From contig JBEWZL010000038.1 in NCBI GenBank assembly GCA_045837725.1, positions 62,001-126,000 on the forward strand: a DNA stretch of 64,000 nucleotides. The letters are read 5' to 3'. The notes beneath the pieces were generated by a model. The model saw nothing but the letters and a program-made list of their open reading frames with translations, was not told where the DNA came from and did no database searches. Shown in pieces: positions 57,392-64,000 of the stretch. Within the stretch, counting starts at the first letter, position 1. Every line of letters begins with the position of its first letter. This DNA comes from Vermamoeba vermiformis. Taxonomy: Eukaryota > Tubulinea > Echinamoebida. Position numbers and translations under genes: made by a program.

Positions 57392-59337
57392 ATGGACGAA
57401 ACTATGAACGCCATTCTCGCGACGTTGAAATCTAGTCCATTCAAGTTCGTGTTTATTACTTCTAGAGGCTCTAAAGTATCGTCGCTATTACAAGGTAAGT
57501 ATTTCATACGAACAATAGATTATCGCACGTAAATTATTTAAGATCGAGCTTCTAGAAACAAAGCGGAAAGAAAATCTATTTTTTACTTCCGCTTTTACAA
57601 AAAATTAAATAATAAATATTTAAATATTGACATACTGGAATTGTCGTTTAATCAAGTTCACCGGGTGACTTTTAGACATTGAATAATTTAAATTTTAACC
57701 AGGTAAAGCCCTCGAAACCATTATTCCAGGGTGTAAAAGTAAGTTCTATAATGAATATATAATACGCATATTAAATGACACTATTGCTTACCTTTAAAAG
57801 CCTCCCTACATAGTCTACTAGGTGCATCCAACACTTCCCTGGCACACGCAGAAGCCACAAAGCAAGTATTATCGCACAAACAATACTAATATGGTGCTAA
57901 TATGTATGTTGTACTATTAGTGTGATTGCAGGTCGCGCGTTGACACGTGCCAAATTATTAATGGGGCCAACTGAAAAATATCAAAATTTATTCGGCGTTG
58001 TACGTACACATTTCAACCTTATATTAATTATTATAATCGTTAGTATGAATATTTAGTATTAACTATTATTTTATAGGCGTGCGTAACGCAACGTTGCTTT
58101 GGTGAGGAAAGTCGATCCACGAACAAAGCCTTCATTTCTACCTGGGTCAGTCTTAATATCAACAATAATAGCCATATTATTTTATTAATTTATTTCTTTA
58201 TTTAGAGCTCTTCAAAATTAGTTTCAACAAAAATAGAATATTCGAACAGATCAGATCACGATGAAAATGATCTTCTAACACGAGCCTTGCTAAATAATAT
58301 ATCACGTGCTTGTAATATATCACATGATAAGTTAAATCTGTCGCTGGACAGCACTGCAAATGAAAACCAAGAAACAACAGAAATCAATTATCTTGGCGCA
58401 GCAGAACGATTGATAGAAAAACAGACTACGTACTTTAAGGTACTATAGTAATTTATAATAGACTCAAATCTTATCAAATTTATTACCGCAAAAGCCAGAT
58501 CTACTCCACCTTACAAATGAAAAATTAAGGCATAATGTTAACCTTCTGATTGCTTTTACTACAGATCAGCAAAGAAGGTGATTTAATCGAATCAAATGAA
58601 CCCGATCTCAAGCCGCAAGTGATCGTATCAGGCTCGTTCAATCCTGTGCACTTGGGCCACGTCAAATTGTTGGATGCGTCGATGAGGACATTGCAAGCGA
58701 AGCACGGTGCATATGAACTGAGTGCTTTTAACGCTGACAAGCCACCATTGACTATTGACGTCATATTGGAACGTGCTGCTCAATTTGCAGGTACTATTTT
58801 AATGCAGATCTGTAGATCTCAAACTTAACCCTAAGTTCCCTCGTGTTAATAGGTCTAGGCGATATTTACATAACTAATGCACCTACATTCGTCATGAAAG
58901 CGAAATTTCTTCACAATGCTACATTTGCAGTCGGCTACGTAAGTATTTGTTGTTTCTGCTTGCCCTTAAGTTACACTCTATATTTAGGACACTGCTATTC
59001 GAATTGTAAACTCCAAGGTATATTAATAGTCATGTACCCGAGACCTTTAACTAATATCACCAATCTTTAGTATTATAACAATAGCGACGCTGAGCGTGAC
59101 ACAGCTCTCGAAGGCATGCAGCACAATGGGTGTGGATTTATCGTGGGAGGAAGAACTATTGACGGAAAATTTCATTACATTGACTCTAAGGACATTAATA
59201 TCCCCGCACACTTGATGAAATTGTTTGATTCAATTCCTGAAAATATTTTTCGAGAAGATATTTCAAGCACGGAATTACGACAGTTGGGTCAGATCGGCTA
59301 CGTGCCGCTTGAATTTCATCGTATTGACGCTAAATAA
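57392..59337 (+). CDS. CinA-like domain fused to nucleotidyltransferase
   Basis: Ten exons, 57392-57494, 57703-57738, 57822-57865, 57932-57999, 58077-58145, 58206-58439, 58565-58790, 58853-58938, 58988-59017 and 59071-59337, give about 388 aa. The N-terminal half resembles the CinA C-terminal domain (SSPFKFVFITSRGSKVSSLLQ ... SASNTSLAHA). The C-terminal half has the nucleotidyltransferase motif GSFNPVHLGH and a late ISSTELRQ like the ISSTxIR of NMN adenylyltransferases. This pairing is known from plant and fungal proteins of the NMNAT/POF1 kind; adenylyl transfer is likely but the substrate is not proven. The phase between exons 3 and 4 is one base short, the opposite sign to other breaks in the window. 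It shares a 173-bp bidirectional promoter with the carrier gene. Confidence 0.75.
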
Positions 59338-59471
59338 AGTGGTACTACCTGATGGAATCACTTTTACTACAAGATTTTATAATATTTTTTCCCTATGTAA
59401 TTTCGTTTGAAATTTGCTTGTAATTTAGATAAGTGTCACTTATTTTTACCTGCTCTGAAGATACAGCAGAC

Positions 59472-60994
59472 ATGGATAGTAAAACATGTAACAATGCGTT
59501 CTATCCCAATCCGTGCGATGTGCAGGCCTACATGATGAGCAGCTTGACAAAGAAGCAGATCCAAACGCAAGAAATGTTTCTTTGGGTGCTGACTTTTGCT
59601 GTATTTTTTGCCGTCATGTTTCTGTCATTTATGGTCACTCATTTGAAGAATGCGCGAATCAAAAAGGCTAAGCAGAATCTCGCAATGCTGGATGTCAACC
59701 CCGGAATAACAATTTACAAAAATCCAGACGGCGCTAAATTAGTGCAAAAGAAGAAGAAGAACCCTCCTGGAGGCGCAGCAACTGTAGTAATATTATTTGG
59801 AATATTGGTGCTTGTCAGTTATGTTTTGGCAACTGAGTTCGATCAGCCCGGAGAACTCGGCTTTCAACGCAAATTATACAAAGGATTCGATGGAAAAATA
59901 ACGTTCAGATCAACTGCATACGATATCGATAGCAAGGGCTTGAATCCACAGACCAATCACAACCTGGATCTCGGTTTAATAATCAACCAAGAGTCAGCAC
60001 CAACGGAGCTCTATTTTGTGGCTTCTAATGACGGTCCCTGTGTGCCTCAAGTAAAAAAATGCGAAAATAATGCTCGAGATCCATATATAGCGACCAGCTA
60101 TGACTTCTGGAATACACCAACAACAGTGGATGTGACTTTGTGCGGAAAGCTGCCGGCCAATAGAGCCAACAACAGCTTCTCATTCTTCATGCTAAGCAAC
60201 GCAGTCGGAAACGGAGGATTTCGAGCCTCAGCTGTTGTGTTCGACGAAGCTTTAACCAGATGGGAAACGACGAGCGCTGTGGACGTGTTTCCCCGCTTCG
60301 AGGTTAGCGTAACAGCAGTGACAGCATATCGACTATCAGTATTCTTAGCGGAGTATATCGTTGCGCCTCCAAAATTACACAAAGTACGAGTGGACAGTAT
60401 CGTTACAAAAGAAGGAATAACATCGAACGCCTGTCCCAATCCAATCGCCCAATTTACCATAACAGGTAATTAATTAAAATACGTCACTTTTGAGTGCCAA
60501 GTCTTAATTTGCCCATTTTAGGCAATCTTTGGGAGATCAATGGAGTGTACATCGCAGGACTGAGTACGGTCGTAGTATCAGCTATTGGTGCTGCAGGTAC
60601 TTTATTCAGCATTCGAACGACGATCAAATCCGTATTCGAGTACATTCACAAGGCCTACAACTCTTCAATTCGTAAAAGAAGAGCGCTCGTTATAACTGGC
60701 TACTCGATCCAAACACTTTTCGGTGCCTTTGCGCCTGTCGCTGTATTCCTCGGCATCGAATTCTTGCGATACTTTGTTCAGCTTACAGAGCAGATGATCT
60801 ACAGTCTGTTTGCAGGCTTCGCATTCGCATTCATCATTTGGATCTATTGGATCTTTTCAACGGTGGTATTCGCAAGGAATATTAGAGAACTGAACAAAGA
60901 GACAAAATTGCATAATAACGGCATCGATATCATTAATGACAGCGGTTCAAATGAAGAGGCAAATGTAAATTATGTAAAACTAGACTCAGAATAA
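59472..60994 (+). CDS. Multi-pass membrane protein of unknown function
   Basis: Two in-phase exons (59472-60465, 60522-60994) give 488 aa. There are hydrophobic segments near residues 35-60 and 105-125, a lumenal or extracellular region of about 200 aa with several cysteines, then three further helices in exon 2 and a hydrophilic tail. The topology suggests a large ectodomain loop between membrane helices. I do not recognise a family. The ATG at 59472 (MDSKTCNNAF) is preferred; the frame is open 39 nt further upstream without an ATG. Confidence 0.8.
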
Positions 60995-61082
60995 AGAGTC
61001 GTTGTATTAAAGCCAGATCTGCTTTATTCATTAGCTGGGTACGCTAGGTTACACTTATTATATAACTGTTATGTTATTTTAC

Positions 61083-63412
61083 TTAAGGGAGTTGCAAGAC
61101 AATCTTGGCCAATTCAGCTAAAAGTTCAATGTTAGTACCCAAAGCTAAATTCGTTTAGAGTGACTTACAATAGACAGGAGAACCGAGACCAGAAGCAGGA
61201 TCCCAACCCTTAGCAGCGTCTATAACAATACGTCAATATACGACCAGGTTTGATGACACGGGCGTTACTTACTGAAACCGTTGGTACCGCATCCAGGGTT
61301 AGAGCCCTTGGTGATGTCAGTGAAGCCAGTAGGGTAGTTCTTGGCAATGTGATAGAGCAAGGGGTTCAAGTAGCCGAGAGGGTTCTTGCCGTTTTGCAAA
61401 CGAACGTCGTTGAGCATAGCAATGACACCGGAGAACACGGGGGCAGCGCAAGAAGTACCAGCAACGCCGGGCATAGGAATGAAGTCTTGGACAATTACGT
61501 AGTTGGCGCTCAAGGCGGAGACGTCAGGGTAAGCACGACCAGTGGCGTTCCACTTCTTGGCAGAGGGCAAGTTACCCCTAAACAGACGCTCGTGAGCACG
61601 ACGAAGCGAAATAAAATGTAGGCTGTACTCACTTCATGTTGGAGATGTATTGGTTAACCTCATTGATTTGCCAAGCAGGGCGGTCAAAGAAGTTAGAGAA
61701 ACCACCACCAGAGAGACCGTTGACAATTTCTTCACCAGTCTGCAATTGCAACAAGTTAGATCTGAGGACAAAAACTTGGCTTAGTTGTTGTGTCTTACCT
61801 CGAACCAACCATCGAGAGTGGTGCCACCGACGGCAGTGACGTAAGGAGAGACGCAAGGGAAGTCTAATGATGGATGGTGAGTAAAGCTATCGTGCTCAAG
61901 TCAGATCCGCGCAACACTTACCAGGGACGAAAGCAGAGCAGCCAAAGTCGTCACCACCAACACCGCTGTCACCGCTAGCGAACAAAACAGAGATACCACG
62001 GAGGGCTGTGAGGGAATTGTTAGGTCTGAGCACTTGACAGGTGTCAAAAGTGTCACGTTACCTTGCTTTTGGAACTCAGTGTTGACACGATAGGCGTATT
62101 GAGAGGTCAACTCGTCTTCGTCTTCACCATAGCTGACTGAGAAGACCAAGGGGACCTTAGAGACCTTGTCGACTTGCAACATCCACTTGAGGAAGGCGTC
62201 TTCGTTGGGATCAGTGGGATCCTTGACGGACCAGAAAGTAGTGGGAACTTGGTTACCAACACTCATAATGTATTGAATGTCCAAGCTGGCTTCAGTACCA
62301 GCACCCCAGCCGTCATAACCGACGACGGAAGGAGTGTTGCCGAGGTTACCACGATCGAACAACAAAAAGAATTCGTCGAGATCGGCGTTGGAGTAGTATT
62401 GGCTCAAGAACTGCACGCAAGATTGGCTGTTGTTCTTCGATTGGCTGGCGGCACTGCCAAGGCTGTAACGGTCACGCAAGACACCAGGAGTAACTTGCAA
62501 GCTTTGGAAAGTAGTGCGCTTGTCGTGGGTAACAACGGAACGGATCTTGGGGAAGTGAAGCACGTTACCAATCAACTCGACGTGCTCTATCATAAGTACG
62601 TTAGAACCACCTTATGAATAATAAAGGTGCATCTGACACGTACCAGCAATCTCTTCAGGGACGGTGTAAAGAGATCCAGCGCGGTGGATAGTCTCGCCGC
62701 TGCGAGCATGTTCGTAACGGTAGATGTCAACCTCCAACAATTGTTCGACGGCCTCGACATTGGCATTAGCAATAATCCAGTCCTGTTAAAAAATATGAGT
62801 CTTTTGCTCGTTCATGGAGTCAGATCCTTAGTTTGGCAGCTTCAAGGTATGACAGCGGCGTCAAAAAATGAACTGCACGCTTACGTTTTGAACAGTCCAT
62901 GAAGTGATGCCGTTCTTAGCCAACCAAGAGGTAACGGTGGCGACAGCAACGGGATGTGGCTTCATCAAACGAGTGATAGCTTCGTGAGTCCACCATTCTA
63001 TAAATCAATATATTAATTATTAATCGGTTGCAAAATATGCAAAATATCGGTGCGGCAGACAACTCCATGTCCATTTTAATGACGATCCGAAAAAAAATTC
63101 AGGTTTACCCAAATACAAATCATACTTACGAGAGTACTTGGGTGAGGTAGGATCAGAGACAACATCGAGGACGCTAGTCAAAGTATTGCGGGCTTGCTCA
63201 GAGTGGCGAAGAGCAATGAACAGATTGTGTTTGTCGTTGGCAGGAGCACGAGAAACGATGCGCCAAGCAGCGGGTGTGTGAGGAGCAGCGCGTGAGGCAC
63301 GGTGCAAAGGTGAGTGAGAAGCAAGAGGTGTTTCAAGCGTGCGGCGAGCGGCCAAAGCACTGACCACGATCGCAGCAACGCACAAGAACAGGACGAGGCT
63401 TGCGCGAGACAT
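61083..63412 (-). CDS. Sedolisin (S53 / tripeptidyl-peptidase I-like) protease
   Basis: About ten exons from 63412 to 61083 give a complete preproenzyme. A signal peptide (SLVLFLCVAAIVVSALA) is followed by a pro-kumamolisin activation domain and the S53 catalytic domain: Glu and Asp in EASLDIQY, oxyanion Asp in ASGDSGVGGDDFGC, and Ser in GTSCAAPVFSGVIA, plus the calcium-site region FTDITKGSNPGC. Sedolisins are acidic serine-carboxyl peptidases; lysosomal TPP1 removes tripeptides. In a phagotrophic protist a lysosomal or secreted digestive role is likely. Codon use is more GC-rich than in neighbouring genes, which usually marks high expression. All junctions I checked keep phase. Confidence 0.92.
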
Positions 63413-64000
63413 TCTGGCAAATTAATAAGTAAGCTAAAATCAAGGATTTTTTAAGTTACATTCAATAAGGGGACCCATTAATAAACAAAAACAATTTGAT
63501 TATGATTGGATCGTTGATAAATAACTGCCATAATCGATATAAATTATTAAATATATCCACTAATTTAATTTGATAACAATAAATTATAAAATTATTGTTA
63601 AATGCATAAATGACACAACGAAAATCTTTTGGCGCGATCAACCGGTAGATAGATGCCGCTTCATGATTACATTGAATTTTTATCTTATTCTAATAATACC
63701 CATTGTGTTCTTACCTTAGTTGATGTGAATGATAATGAGGACGTTCTGTCCTGATTTTATTGCGCTCAAGAAATATCGCAAGACTTTTCGCCTGTCAAAC
63801 TCCCGTCATTGCGTTGAGCTATCTGTAGTCATGACTTAAAACACTAATGACTATTTTATATGTATCACTTATTTGATGAGGTGGCAAGCGGTTCGTAGAA
63901 AATTCGCTAAACACGTCACCATAATATCCCCAATTTTTGACAACCCCATTGTGATTAATTATCGATATGGAACCCACACACGAGCTGCATTTTGACGATT
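63413..64000. other. Intergenic region with possible gene start at the window edge
   Basis: About 590 bp of AT-rich sequence upstream of the sedolisin gene. At 63967 an ATG opens a plus-strand frame (MEPTHELHFDD) that runs off the window. This may be the first codons of the next gene, but 11 codons are too few to judge. Confidence 0.3.

Overview
The window is nuclear DNA of a unicellular eukaryote. Coding regions are split by many short introns, mostly 45-70 bp, with GTAAGT or GTACGT donors, a CTAAC-like branch site and an AG acceptor. Both strands carry tightly packed genes, and all identifiable products are eukaryotic: Mad1, homogentisate dioxygenase, Cho2-type methyltransferase, TARBP1/Trm3, a mitochondrial carrier and many F-box proteins. 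Gene content and intron style suggest a free-living amoeboid protist (Amoebozoa or Heterolobosea). That placement is inference; I cannot name the species. TAA and TGA are used as stops and the standard code fits. I see no prokaryotic operon, CRISPR array, virus copy or LTR element.

Layout. 1-4.7 kb: a PUB/zinc-finger protein, then two leucine-rich-repeat genes on the minus strand. 5.2-7.4 kb: a CASTOR-like ACT-domain protein whose third intron holds a tRNA-Pro gene. 7.7-16.1 kb: three tandem cytochrome P450 paralogues with identical exon plans; an F-box/LRR gene lies on the minus strand between the second and third. 16.1-22.4 kb: an ABCB half-transporter and a membrane-anchored kexin-like protease. 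22.9-30.9 kb: a small unknown gene, Mad1, a RING protein and an F-box protein. 31.0-37.3 kb: an ankyrin protein, a Crinkler-like P-loop protein, a C39-like peptidase and homogentisate 1,2-dioxygenase. 37.6-48.4 kb: TARBP1/Trm3, acyl-CoA oxidase and phosphatidylethanolamine methyltransferase. 48.6-53.9 kb: two F-box proteins and a coiled-coil protein. 54.1-63.4 kb: a Tim17-like protein, a carnitine-carrier-like protein, a CinA/nucleotidyltransferase fusion, a multi-pass membrane protein and a sedolisin.

The genes are ordinary housekeeping, signalling and turnover functions and do not form one pathway. Themes are ubiquitin-linked adaptors (at least five F-box-like proteins, a RING protein, a PUB protein), lipid and amino-acid metabolism, and secreted or membrane proteases.

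The most notable structural points are: a 5-nt internal exon in the mitochondrial carrier; first exons of only 10-14 nt in three genes; a tRNA gene inside an intron; a GC-rich 311-bp insertion flanked by a 15-bp duplication in the second P450; near-identical short repeats on both sides of the Crinkler-like gene; and about fourteen single-base reading-frame breaks, nearly all of them one base too many and often in short homopolymers. The last pattern is most simply residual assembly error, but it is systematic enough to test.
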